A stretch of 45,630 nt of DNA from Collinsella sp. (GCA_019414565.1 DXLU01000003.1:1-45630); one strand, 5' to 3'; positions 23,308 through 32,052 are shown, counted from the stretch's first letter. Made by a program: numbers and translations. Notes: a model not told the origin generated them from the letters alone.

Positions 23308-25323
23308 CTACATCACCTCCGCGTGAGGGGTCAAACCATTTGCCTTGAGCACCTCGTCGGGGAGCTCGGAATAGAAGTGCTCGGTGCCGGGCACGCGTTT
23401 GAAGACCGGACGGGTGTCCAGGCCAATACGCGGATGGCTCGAGCGGGGCGCAAAGCGATCGCCCTTGGGGAAATCGCGCGGGCTCGGAACGGCGCCGGGC
23501 ACCTGGTGCAGGCGGCCCGAACCGCTCTCGATGGACAGGACGGAACCCAGAAGACCGCGGGTGTACTCGTGGATCGGGTTGGTGAGCAGCTCCTTGGTGG
23601 GCGCCTGCTCGATAACCTGACCGGCGTACATCACCGTGATGTTATGGGCGACCTCGGCGACCAGCGCCAGGTCATGCGAGACGAAGATCATGGCAAAGCC
23701 GAGCTTGGCCTGAAGGTCGTTGAGCAGCTTGATGACCTGCTTCTGGACGGTAACGTCCAGGGCGGTCGTGGGCTCGTCGCAGATGACCAGCTTGGGGTCG
23801 CGGGTAAGGGCCATAGCAATCAGAACGCGCTGACGCTGACCACCGGAAAGCTCGTGCGGATAGCTCTCGAGCGTACGCTTGGGGTCGAGGCCCACGAGCT
23901 CCAGGAGCTCCTCGGCGCTACGGGTGCCGCCACGCTTGGTGAGCTGCTTCATCTGGGCAGAGATGAGCATGGAGGGATTGAGCGAGGACAGGGCGTCCTG
24001 ATAGACCATAGCGATATCGGTACCGCGCAGGCCGAACCACTCCTTCTTACTCATCTTGAGCAGGTCGCGGCCCTCCCAGAGTACCTCGCCGGAAAGGTGC
24101 TCATCGTCGTCGGTCAGGCCCATGATGGCCAGCGTGGTGATGGACTTACCGCAACCGGACTCGCCCACCAGGCCCATGGTCTGACCAGGACGGACGTCAA
24201 AGTTGACATGGTCGACGACGTTGATATCACCGTGATGCTCAAACTGAATGCAGAAGTCACGGACCGAGAGAATCGGTTCGACAGACTCGTCGGGCACATG
24301 GCGATCGTCACGCTTGAGCTCGACATCGCGCAGGGCGCCAAGGCGAGCGGAGAGGGACTGGGCCTGCTCCTTGTAGGCGCGAACGGGGTCGGAGACCAGC
24401 AGGTCGGCCTCGCGACGCTTGGAGGAATCGGTCGGATCCAGGGCGGCGGAGGGAGCAGCGGCCATGGCGTCGGTAATGCCCTCGGAGAGGATGTTAAGCG
24501 CCAGGCAGGTGATCATGATGGCCAGGCCCGGGAACAACGCCTGCCACCAACGGCCGGCGAGCACGCCGCCGCGGGCGTCGGCGAGGATGTTGCCCCAGGT
24601 AGCGGTGGGCTCCTGGATACCAGCGCCGATGAAGGTCAGCGAAGCCTCGAAGATGATGGCGTCGGCGACTAGGGTAACGGTGAAAACCATGATCGGGGCG
24701 ATGCAGTTACGCAGAACATGCTTGATTAAAATCCACGGAGCCTTGGCGCCGGAAACGATGACCGCGCGGACATAGTCCTCGCCGTACTCGGACACGATGT
24801 TGGCGCGCACGATACGGGCAATCTGCGGAGTGTACATAAAGCCGATGGCGAAGATGATCGACGGCACGGAGTTGCCCAGGATGGAGACGAAGACGGCCGC
24901 GAGGGCGATGCCCGGGATGGACATGATGATGTCCAGGATACGCATGATCGTCTCGGAGACGGCCTTGCGCGAAACCGCTGCAAGGGCGCCCACGACCGAG
25001 CCGCAGACCAGAGCCATGGCAGTGGCGCCAAAGCCGATAATCAGCGAGTAACGACCACCGTAGAGCATACGCGACAGAATATCGCGACCCTTATCGTCGG
25101 TACCGAAGATAAATCCGTTGCCGGGAGCCTGGCGAGCCGTAAAGATCTCGACCGGGCTATAGGGGGCAAGAAGGGGCGCCAGAATCGCAGTCAGGGCGAC
25201 CAGCACCAGCACGACGGCGGCAATCTTAGAAGACAGCGTCATCTTCTTCCAGCCACCGAGCTTGAGCCCCTTGGAGGCAGCCTTCTCGAGCTGCTCGGTT
25301 TGCTTCTCTCGAATCTTTACCAT
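23308..25323 (-). CDS. Permease-ATPase fusion of the sialic acid importer (OppC-OppD)
   Basis: One polypeptide of 671 aa. Residues about 1-290 are an OppC-like permease (FGTDDKGRDILSRMLYGG, EAA-like loop around VIVSGAKAPWILIKH). A charged linker follows (about 295-345). Residues 350-671 are an OppD-like ATPase, with Walker A GESGCGKS (387-394), signature LSGGQRQR (492-499), Walker B LVICDEPTTALD and the H-loop SHDLA. The C-terminal segment where the family has its cysteines reads GDRFAPRSSHP (621-631), with no cysteine left. Such fusions are known in Actinobacteria. Opp-family sialic acid importers are known (SatABCD in Haemophilus ducreyi, SiaEFGI in Corynebacterium). Neighbouring genes point to sialic acid, but peptide uptake is not excluded. 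Confidence 0.9.
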   Translation of the reverse strand: MVKIREKQTEQLEKAASKGLKLGGWKKMTLSSKIAAVVLVLVALTAILAPLLAPYSPVEIFTARQAPGNGFIFGTDDKGRDILSRMLYGGRYSLIIGFGATAMALVCGSVVGALAAVSRKAVSETIMRILDIIMSIPGIALAAVFVSILGNSVPSIIFAIGFMYTPQIARIVRANIVSEYGEDYVRAVIVSGAKAPWILIKHVLRNCIAPIMVFTVTLVADAIIFEASLTFIGAGIQEPTATWGNILADARGGVLAGRWWQALFPGLAIMITCLALNILSEGITDAMAAAPSAALDPTDSSKRREADLLVSDPVRAYKEQAQSLSARLGALRDVELKRDDRHVPDESVEPILSVRDFCIQFEHHGDINVVDHVNFDVRPGQTMGLVGESGCGKSITTLAIMGLTDDDEHLSGEVLWEGRDLLKMSKKEWFGLRGTDIAMVYQDALSSLNPSMLISAQMKQLTKRGGTRSAEELLELVGLDPKRTLESYPHELSGGQRQRVLIAMALTRDPKLVICDEPTTALDVTVQKQVIKLLNDLQAKLGFAMIFVSHDLALVAEVAHNITVMYAGQVIEQAPTKELLTNPIHEYTRGLLGSVLSIESGSGRLHQVPGAVPSPRDFPKGDRFAPRSSHPRIGLDTRPVFKRVPGTEHFYSELPDEVLKANGLTPHAEVM

Positions 25324-25326
25324 AAT

Positions 25327-26283
25327 CTACACCGTCCTGATGCGCGGGTTGATGAGCAGGTAGAGCATGTCAACCACGATGTTGATGATGATGAAGGCAA
25401 GAGCAACGACGATAACGACGCCCTGAACCAGGTTCGCCTCGTTGCCCTGAACGCCCTGCAGAATCGCGGTGCCCATGCCGGGGAGGTTGAAGATAACCTC
25501 GATGACGACGGCGCCGCCCATGAGGTAACCGATCTTAAGACCGAGGGTGGTGACCGGGGTGATCAGCGCATTGCGAAGAACGTTGATACCGACGACGACC
25601 TTCTCGGGAACGCCGGCACCGCGAGCCATACGGACATAGTCCTTGTCGAGCTCCTCGACCATGGCGGTACGCACGATACGAGTCATCTGGCCCGTCAGCG
25701 GAAATGCCAAGGCGATGGCGGGCATAATCATGCGGCCCAGATAACCAGCCGGATTCGTGGTGAAGTGAGGCAGAGCACCCGATGCCGGGAGCACCTTAAG
25801 GTAGGAAGAGAACAGCAGGATCAACAGAACGGCAAGCCAGAACGACGGGGTTGCCAAGCCGGCGATGGAAAAGACGCGGATCACTTGGTCCGGCCATTTG
25901 TCGCGATACAGTGCCGCGATGACGCCGAGCAAAAACGAAACGACCGCACCGATGGCAAGGCCGATGAAGGTCAGCTGCATCGTGACGGGCAGGGCCGTGG
26001 AGATGCGCTTGGCAACGGAGTTGCGAGCAGCACCATAGGTGCCCATGTCGCCATGGATCAAATCGCCCATATAGCGCACGTAGCGCACGGGCCAGGGGTC
26101 GTCCAGACCATACTTCTCATGGTACTCGGCAACCGCCTCGGGCGAGGCACCGTCACCCAACGCCGTGTAGGCGGGGTCGGTCTTGGAGAACGACATAAGG
26201 AAGAACACCAGGACGGTGACGCCCAATGCCATGATCGGCAGCGCCACAAGACGCCTTCCAATCAAACGTAGCAAGTTGTTCAC
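25327..26283 (-). CDS. OppB/DppB-type permease of the sialic acid importer
   Basis: An inner-membrane permease of 318 aa, partner of the permease half of the fusion. The N-terminal signature RLIGRRLVALPIMALGVTV, the loop YGLDDPWPVRYVRYMGDLIHGDMG (quoted in part as GLDDPWPVRY), the coupling segment YVRMARGAGVPEKVVVG and the C-terminal FNLPGMGTAI are typical of OppB. The start is GTG 26283, with AGGGGAGA upstream; an in-frame start 11 codons earlier overlaps that ribosome site. It ends 3 bp before the fusion gene. Confidence 0.9.
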   Translation of the reverse strand: MNNLLRLIGRRLVALPIMALGVTVLVFFLMSFSKTDPAYTALGDGASPEAVAEYHEKYGLDDPWPVRYVRYMGDLIHGDMGTYGAARNSVAKRISTALPVTMQLTFIGLAIGAVVSFLLGVIAALYRDKWPDQVIRVFSIAGLATPSFWLAVLLILLFSSYLKVLPASGALPHFTTNPAGYLGRMIMPAIALAFPLTGQMTRIVRTAMVEELDKDYVRMARGAGVPEKVVVGINVLRNALITPVTTLGLKIGYLMGGAVVIEVIFNLPGMGTAILQGVQGNEANLVQGVVIVVALAFIIINIVVDMLYLLINPRIRTV

Positions 26284-26344
26284 GTTCTCTCCCCTTTCTT
26301 TTGTCGGTAGGACCAACTGGTATATGAGTACGGATACTCATTAC

Positions 26345-26378
26345 AAGACCCGAGCGACATCGAGGTCGCCCGGGTCTT
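26345..26378 (-). promoter_or_regulatory. Stem-loop after the binding-protein gene
   Basis: A 14-bp stem with one mismatch (26345-26358 with 26365-26378; arm AAGACCCG) lies between the binding protein and permease genes, the same place as the stem-loop in the peptide operon. No U-run follows on the minus strand. Confidence 0.6.
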
Positions 26379-26440
26379 TGTTTCAACTATGAGGATACGG
26401 TCCCAACGACCGACATCCTGCATACAGACTCAAGCGAGTC

Positions 26441-28054
26441 TTACGCCTTGACGGTCGCAACGCCCCTGAAGGACATGCTCGTCGTGCCGATGCCCTTGAA
26501 GCCATCGAGGGCCTCGCCGTTGGGCGCAGTGGACGGATCGTCCCAGGAAGCGGAGACGGTCTTGACGTGGACAACGGGGTACAGAACGGCGTTGTCGGCA
26601 ATGATGTCGAAGCACTCGTTCCACTTCTTCTGCTGCTCGTCGCCCTCGGCGGCAAGAGCCTCGTCCATGAGACTGTGGAGCTTCTGCCACTCAGCGGACT
26701 CCTTCCACGGGCAACGGGTCTGCATCCAGACGTTGTCGCCGTACCACCAGTTGAGCAGCAGGTCGGGGTCGGCGCCGAAGCAGGAAGGATCGCCAGGGGC
26801 AAGGAGGATATCGTAGGCCTCGCCGCCGTCGATGGCAGCGTAGGTGGCCGGCGAGGTATCGGTCTGGATGGTCACATCGAAGCCGAGAGCGTCGAGGTCG
26901 TTCTTGACCTGGGCGGCCATGCCCTTAATCTGCTCGTTGTCGGTGGTGCGCAGGGTGATGGCACCCGGGGTGATGCCAGACTCCTCGATGAGTTTCTTAG
27001 CCTTCTTGGCGTCGGTCTTGTACACCGTGGAAGCCTCATGATAGTTGGTGAAGCTCTTGGGCAGGTAGCAGCTGGCAGCGGTGGCAAGGCCGGCGAAGGT
27101 GTTGCTGACCATCTTCTCGGTGTCGAGCGCATACATGACAGCCTGACGGACCTTGACGTTGTTCCAAGGCTCCTTGGCGACGTTGAACATGATGAAGCGG
27201 GTGCCGAAACCCTGAACGTTATCGATCTTGCAGCCGGCGCTCTCGAGCTGGTCGACGGCGTCAGCGGTAACGAGCTCCATAACGAGCGTGGAGCCCTCCT
27301 GCTGAGCGGTAACGCGAGCGGTGGGGTCGGTCAGGATGCTGTACTGGATCTTCTTATCCTCGGCCGCATACTCACCGTTGTACTCGGGGTTGGGAACCAG
27401 GGTGATCTCGGTATCGGAGATAGAGTCGTACATCCAGGGGCCGGAGCCGATCGGCTGCTTGGCGCGATCCTCCTCGGTCTGGGTGGCCGGGGTAACGCGG
27501 ACGATGGCCAGACGATCCTTGAGCAGGGAGAAGTTGGGGACCTTGGTCTTGACCGTCACGGTGCTGGCGTCCTTGGCCTCGATGGACTCGAAGGGCTGGA
27601 AGAACGGAGCATAGGTAGCGGAAGCGGCGCAAGCGGTGTAGGAGGCAACGACATCGTCAGCGGTGACCTCGGTGCCATCGGAGAACTTGGCGCCCTTGCG
27701 GATGGTGACCTCGAAAGTGGTGTCGTCCACAGACTTGGGATCGTCGGTGGCGAGCTCGTTGAAGGTGCTGTAGTCGTGGTAATCGATGCCGTAGAGGCCC
27801 TCGACGACGTGCCAGTTAGCACCCAGGCCCACAGCGGAGCCGGTGCTGGCGGGATCGAAGCTGGACGGAGCGTAAGCGGAACCAGCGGTGATCACGCCGC
27901 CGCCACGGTTGGCGGAATCGGTGGAACCGGAAGCGGAACCCTCGTCGCTAGAGCTGCCACCGCAGCCGGTGAGACCAAGCCCTGCGACAGCAGCGACGCT
28001 GCCGGTGAGGCCGAGGAACGAACGCCTGGACATACCCTTGTTGATGATGGCCAT
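26441..28054 (-). CDS. SBP family 5 lipoprotein, probable sialic acid-binding protein
   Basis: The extracellular binding component of the importer (537 aa) and first gene of the nine-gene operon. The signal peptide has a strict Tat motif SRRSFLGL and a lipobox LTGC, followed by a Gly/Ser linker. The mature part has family 5 features: SFDPASTGSA near the N-terminus, VRQAVMYALD in the middle and a Trp-rich stretch NWWYGDNVWMQT. ATG 28054 has AGGAGA four bases upstream. Sialic acid as ligand is inferred from nanA, nanK and nanE downstream; related proteins bind peptides. Confidence 0.88.
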   Translation of the reverse strand: MAIINKGMSRRSFLGLTGSVAAVAGLGLTGCGGSSSDEGSASGSTDSANRGGGVITAGSAYAPSSFDPASTGSAVGLGANWHVVEGLYGIDYHDYSTFNELATDDPKSVDDTTFEVTIRKGAKFSDGTEVTADDVVASYTACAASATYAPFFQPFESIEAKDASTVTVKTKVPNFSLLKDRLAIVRVTPATQTEEDRAKQPIGSGPWMYDSISDTEITLVPNPEYNGEYAAEDKKIQYSILTDPTARVTAQQEGSTLVMELVTADAVDQLESAGCKIDNVQGFGTRFIMFNVAKEPWNNVKVRQAVMYALDTEKMVSNTFAGLATAASCYLPKSFTNYHEASTVYKTDAKKAKKLIEESGITPGAITLRTTDNEQIKGMAAQVKNDLDALGFDVTIQTDTSPATYAAIDGGEAYDILLAPGDPSCFGADPDLLLNWWYGDNVWMQTRCPWKESAEWQKLHSLMDEALAAEGDEQQKKWNECFDIIADNAVLYPVVHVKTVSASWDDPSTAPNGEALDGFKGIGTTSMSFRGVATVKA

Positions 28055-28173
28055 GTCTTCTCCTATCAATAGAGAATCTTACCCGGGAGCACCTAGACGC
28101 GCCCCCGCGCAACTTGCGGACGATATATACCTTACCTACCGACGAACCCAACTGAGGTGCCGCGCTCGGCGAC

Positions 28174-28254
28174 CGATACATACATACGCTTGAACGGTAT
28201 TTACTACCGTTCACCGAATTCATTGACAAACGATTCGCCAGACAGTATGTATCG
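28174..28254. promoter_or_regulatory. Nested inverted repeats upstream of the sialic acid operon
   Basis: The inner perfect repeat is TGAACGGTA (28191-28199), 5 bp, TACCGTTCA (28205-28213). It lies inside a wider pair, CGATACATAC (28174-28183) and GTATGTATCG (28245-28254). A minus-strand -35-like TTGTCA (28224-28229) lies between the inner and outer right arms, so the inner repeat would overlap the promoter. This looks like an operator region for a dedicated repressor or activator; none is encoded in the window. Confidence 0.55.
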
Positions 28255-28367
28255 ACGAGGTGAGATATCAGTCTTCGTCAACCCGCAGGATAGCAGGGTT
28301 GTTCACCATGGCTAGTCAAACGTTTTAGCGTTAATTAAACCCGAAATCGGCTGGTAATCGCCGTGAA

Positions 28368-28398
28368 ATACATGATTGAAAATCACGCAATCATGTAT
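28368..28398 (-). terminator. AT-rich hairpin after uvrC
   Basis: A perfect 11-bp stem ATACATGATTG/CAATCATGTAT, 21 bp beyond the uvrC stop. The following minus-strand bases are TTCACG, so it is a weak terminator at best. Confidence 0.5.
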
Positions 28399-28419
28399 AT
28401 CAGTTGTTTAGAGGCGTGT

Positions 28420-30366
28420 TTAGTTTTCGGATTGCTTTGCCGCCATCTCGGAGCGCTCGGCATTCCACGCAACAAGTGCCTCGTGGACCGCTTTGGCGAC
28501 ATCGGCCGGAACGCCTCGAACTTCTGCAATCTCCTGCTCGCTCGCCGCGCGCAAACGCTTCATCGAGCCAAAATGGCGCATAAGGGCACGTTTTCTGGTG
28601 GGCCCCACGCCAGGAACGTCATCGAGTACCGAAACTGTCATGGCCTTGTCGCGCAATTCACGATGGAACGTGATAGCAAATCGGTGGGACTCATCGCGCA
28701 CCTGTTTAATTAGATAGAGCGAGGCAGACCCGGTCGGCAGCACGACGGGAGTCTCGTCCCAAGGCACAAAAACTTCCTCATCGGCCTTCGCCAAGCCACA
28801 AACTGGTATATCGAGCCCAAGAGCCTCAAGTTGCTTGATCGCAGCGGTCAATTGCGGCTTACCGCCATCGACAACGAGCAAATCGGGGCGCGAGCCAAAG
28901 CGCTCGTCGGCCATGCGCTCGGGAGCATAGCGTCGTCCCAAAACCTCGGACATCGAAACGAAGTCGTTCGCCTCGTCCAATTCGGCCTGGATTATAAAGC
29001 GGCGGTACTGGCTCTTGTCGGCGCGCCCGTTGGTAAACACCACCATCGAGGCGACGGTAAAGGTGCCATGCAGCGTCGAGATATCGAAGCACTCGATACG
29101 CAACGGCGGCGATGGCAGCGCCAACGCGCTTTCGAGCTCCAGGAGCGCTTGATTGGTGCGGTCGTCAGCGTACCCCGTTCGCATCATGTAGCGCATGAGG
29201 GCATGGCGCGCATTTTTGGATGCCATATCGAGCAGACGGTGCTTTTCGCCACGCTGCGGCCTATGGAGATGGCAGGAACGCTCACGCTTGCCCGCAAGCC
29301 ACTCCCCCAGCGCTTCCGCATCCTCAAGCTCGACGGAAAGGTTGACCTCAGCTGGAATATCAGCCGTCTCGTCGTAATAGCGCTTAAGAAAGCCCGACTG
29401 GAGCTCTTCCTCGTCAACATCAAGACCCTTGTCGAGAATGAACTCGCAGGTGCGAACTGTTCGGCCCTCGCGAACGACGAAGACGCAAGCGGCGGAGATG
29501 GTCTCCTCGCGATAGAAACCGATGACATCTATATCGACACTGGAGGGAAAAACGACTTGCTGACGATCGTCCAGACCCCTGATGACCTCCAAACGACGTT
29601 TGACGCGTGCCGCGCGCTCAAAGTCGAGCGCCTCAGCGGCATCCGTCATCTCGGAGGTCAGCTCATCGACGACATCCTTGCGATGGCCCGACAAAAAGCG
29701 CTCGACACGCTTGACGTTCTTGGCATAGTCTGCCGGGGAAATCGCGCCGACACACGCACCCGGGCCACGCCCGACATGGTAGTCAAAGCAGGGGCGCCCG
29801 TTTTGCGCGCAAATCATATTGACGATGTCTTCCTCGCCCTTGTGGGACTCGACGATACGGCGACAACGACGCCACTCCGCACAGGATGCGGAGCAGATGG
29901 GGATAACCTTGCGCAGCGTATCTATCGTCTCACGTGCCGCGCGGCTATCGGTATAAGGTCCAAAATAGCGCGTTCCCGGCTTATGACGCTCACGCGTGTA
30001 TTTGATAGCGGGATACAGGTCGCCCTTTGTAATGGCGATAAAGGGGTAGCTCTTGTCATCCTTGAGGTCGACGTTAAAGTACGGATGGTACTGACCAATC
30101 AAATTGCGCTCGAGCACCAACGCCTCGTGCTCGGTCTCCACCACGATATAGTCAAAGCTCGCCACCAGCTGCATCATCAGCGGGATCTTCTGGCGCTCGT
30201 CCTGCAGCGTCACGTACTGACGCATACGGGCGCGCAGGTTTTTCGCCTTGCCCACGTAGATGACATCGCCCTTGGCGTCTTTCCAAAGGTAGCAGCCGGG
30301 CTGCGTGGGAACGCGCGAAACCTGCTCGGCAAGCGTTGGAATGTTGTCGTGACCGGCCACGCGCAC
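28420..30366 (-). CDS. uvrC: Excinuclease ABC subunit C
   Basis: The dual-incision nuclease of nucleotide excision repair, 648 aa. The N-terminal GIY-YIG nuclease (about 15-95) contains GCYLWKDAKGDVIYVGKAKNL. A central UVR motif (SEMTDAAEALDFERAARVKR) binds UvrB. The RNase H-like nuclease domain has ECFDIS and LLVVDGGKPQL. Tandem helix-hairpin-helix motifs lie at the C-terminus (DDVPGVGPTRKRALM and VRGVPADVAKAV). A GTG start directly follows the murJ stop codon; a second GTG two codons later is possible. uvrC is commonly next to rapZ in Gram-positives; here the sialic acid operon lies between them. Confidence 0.96.
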   Translation of the reverse strand: MRVAGHDNIPTLAEQVSRVPTQPGCYLWKDAKGDVIYVGKAKNLRARMRQYVTLQDERQKIPLMMQLVASFDYIVVETEHEALVLERNLIGQYHPYFNVDLKDDKSYPFIAITKGDLYPAIKYTRERHKPGTRYFGPYTDSRAARETIDTLRKVIPICSASCAEWRRCRRIVESHKGEEDIVNMICAQNGRPCFDYHVGRGPGACVGAISPADYAKNVKRVERFLSGHRKDVVDELTSEMTDAAEALDFERAARVKRRLEVIRGLDDRQQVVFPSSVDIDVIGFYREETISAACVFVVREGRTVRTCEFILDKGLDVDEEELQSGFLKRYYDETADIPAEVNLSVELEDAEALGEWLAGKRERSCHLHRPQRGEKHRLLDMASKNARHALMRYMMRTGYADDRTNQALLELESALALPSPPLRIECFDISTLHGTFTVASMVVFTNGRADKSQYRRFIIQAELDEANDFVSMSEVLGRRYAPERMADERFGSRPDLLVVDGGKPQLTAAIKQLEALGLDIPVCGLAKADEEVFVPWDETPVVLPTGSASLYLIKQVRDESHRFAITFHRELRDKAMTVSVLDDVPGVGPTRKRALMRHFGSMKRLRAASEQEIAEVRGVPADVAKAVHEALVAWNAERSEMAAKQSEN

Positions 30367-32049
30367 CTACTTGCGACGAATCAGCGCCGAGACCTCGGGC
30401 ATCTTAAGGACGACGGCAAGGCCAAAGGTAACAGCAAGCGAGACGACACCCGCAACGCAAACGTAGCCAAGAGTAATCAGAATCGAGCCGCCAAGTGCCC
30501 CGACAAAGTGCTCAAGCGCCCACATGACGCCGGCGCCTGCGGCAGCACCCAGGCCACCGAGCAAAAGGCCAAAGAAACCGCCATGCAGGATAGATTTAAC
30601 CTGAAGACCACGCAGACGACGACGCAGCCACCACAGCGAGCAACCGACCAAGATCACGTAGTCGACGACATACGAAAGCGCGATTGCCGGCATACCGAAG
30701 CCCAGCACAACGCCAAACAGCAGAACCGAGCCGGCCTGGCCGATGGCGGAATACAGACAATAGCGGCTATAGGGCTTCATGTCGAGCAAGGCAGAGAAGC
30801 TCTTCTGCATCAGCACGACCACGCCGTAGAGCGGCAGGGAAAGTGCCAGGTAGATAAGGAACTCCGACACCAGCGCCACACCGGACTCATCGAACTTGCC
30901 AGCGCAGTAGATCATGTTGAGCGGACGCGCGAAGACAATCAGGTACAGCGCGAATGGAATCAGGAAGAACAGCATCTGGGCGACGCCACGCGAAATGCCC
31001 GTGCGGACGCTGTCGTAATCCTTCTCCTGTGCGTCGTGAGAGAGCTCGGTATAGAGCGCCGTCGAAAGCGAGGCGGCAATCAGCGCGTAGGGCAGCGTGT
31101 ACCACAGGCGCGCATAGGCGATGACGGAAGGACCAGTCTCGGGCTGGACCACCAGCGCAGCAGCGTTGGTGATAGAAGTCGAGACAAACATGCACACCGT
31201 GGCGAGCAGCGTCGGGATACCGAGCGCAATCGTCTGGCGCAGTGCGGGGTCCTTAAAGTCGATATGGATATGGGGATGCACGCCGTGCTTGCCAAGCGCG
31301 GGGATCTGACATGCCATCTGAACAAAGACACCGAGGGTCGTACCGGCCGCAATCAAGATGATGCCGGCACGTTCGCCAAACCGTGCGGACACGGGCGCAA
31401 AGCCCATAAAGCTCGCAATGACGATCACATTGTTGAGGACCGGGGCAAACGTCGACCAGAAGTAGTCGCGGTGTGCGTTGAGGACGCCCGAAAACACCGA
31501 GCCCAAACCATAAAACAGAATCTGGATGGCAAAGAAACGGAACATGAACGCAGCGGTATCCATGCTGCCGCCGTCACCCGAAAGGAACGATTGCGTCCAG
31601 ATAAAGCCCGGGGCGAACACGGTCCCCAGCAACGAAATGCCACCCAGCACCAATAGCAGAATACCGAGCAGGTTGCCCACGTACTCGTTAGAGGCCTCGC
31701 GACCCTGCTCACGCCTCACGCCCATGTACACGGGCAAAAACGCCGTCACGAGCATGCCGCCCATCACGAGTTCGTAGAGCATATTGGGCAGGTTGTTGGC
31801 GACCTGATAGGAAGACGAGAGCAGCGACATGCCGATAGCGGCCGCCATTGCCCACGTGCGGATAAAACCGGTGACGCGAGACACGATGGTCAGGATGGTC
31901 ATAAGCCCGGCGGAACGACCAACCGTGGAGTAGTCCGACGAGCCCATGTCGTCAGCGTCGTCTCGCGACGAAGAAGCTTCGGATGAGGGTGTCTGAGGCG
32001 CAGATTCTTTTGCAAAATGAGCTCCGCACTTCAATTCTTCCTGCGGCAT
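30367..32049 (-). CDS. murJ: Lipid II flippase MurJ (MviN family)
   Basis: An integral membrane protein of 560 aa with about 14 membrane segments. It flips the peptidoglycan precursor lipid II. The MviN signature region is seen in SRVTGFIRTWAMAAAIG, YQVANNLPNMLYELVMGG and VTAFLPVY. A 45-residue hydrophilic N-terminus rich in Ser/Asp/Glu precedes the first membrane segment, which is longer than in many homologues. It starts 3 bp after the ybaK-like gene and abuts uvrC, so the three form one operon. Confidence 0.93.
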   Translation of the reverse strand: MPQEELKCGAHFAKESAPQTPSSEASSSRDDADDMGSSDYSTVGRSAGLMTILTIVSRVTGFIRTWAMAAAIGMSLLSSSYQVANNLPNMLYELVMGGMLVTAFLPVYMGVRREQGREASNEYVGNLLGILLLVLGGISLLGTVFAPGFIWTQSFLSGDGGSMDTAAFMFRFFAIQILFYGLGSVFSGVLNAHRDYFWSTFAPVLNNVIVIASFMGFAPVSARFGERAGIILIAAGTTLGVFVQMACQIPALGKHGVHPHIHIDFKDPALRQTIALGIPTLLATVCMFVSTSITNAAALVVQPETGPSVIAYARLWYTLPYALIAASLSTALYTELSHDAQEKDYDSVRTGISRGVAQMLFFLIPFALYLIVFARPLNMIYCAGKFDESGVALVSEFLIYLALSLPLYGVVVLMQKSFSALLDMKPYSRYCLYSAIGQAGSVLLFGVVLGFGMPAIALSYVVDYVILVGCSLWWLRRRLRGLQVKSILHGGFFGLLLGGLGAAAGAGVMWALEHFVGALGGSILITLGYVCVAGVVSLAVTFGLAVVLKMPEVSALIRRK

Positions 32050-32052
32050 CGC

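Larger units (their letters stand above)
28055..28419. other. Intergenic region: sialic operon promoter and uvrC 3' end
   Basis: 365 bp without a gene. It holds the 119-bp leader of the operon, the nested repeats at 28174-28254, the element TCAAACGTTTTAG (28316-28328, sharing a 10-mer with the gap operator candidate), and the AT-rich hairpin after uvrC (28368-28398). I recognise no riboswitch in the leader. Confidence 0.6.

Noticed and set aside
28223..28251. TTGACA-17-TATGTA promoter pointing to the plus strand
   Set aside because: No plus-strand gene or recognisable RNA lies downstream before uvrC's antisense, and it overlaps the inverted repeats; kept only as a note.
28831..31656. 941-codon plus-strand open frame opposite uvrC and murJ
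   Set aside because: It runs antisense to two genes with diagnostic motifs; the long frame is a GC and codon-bias artefact.
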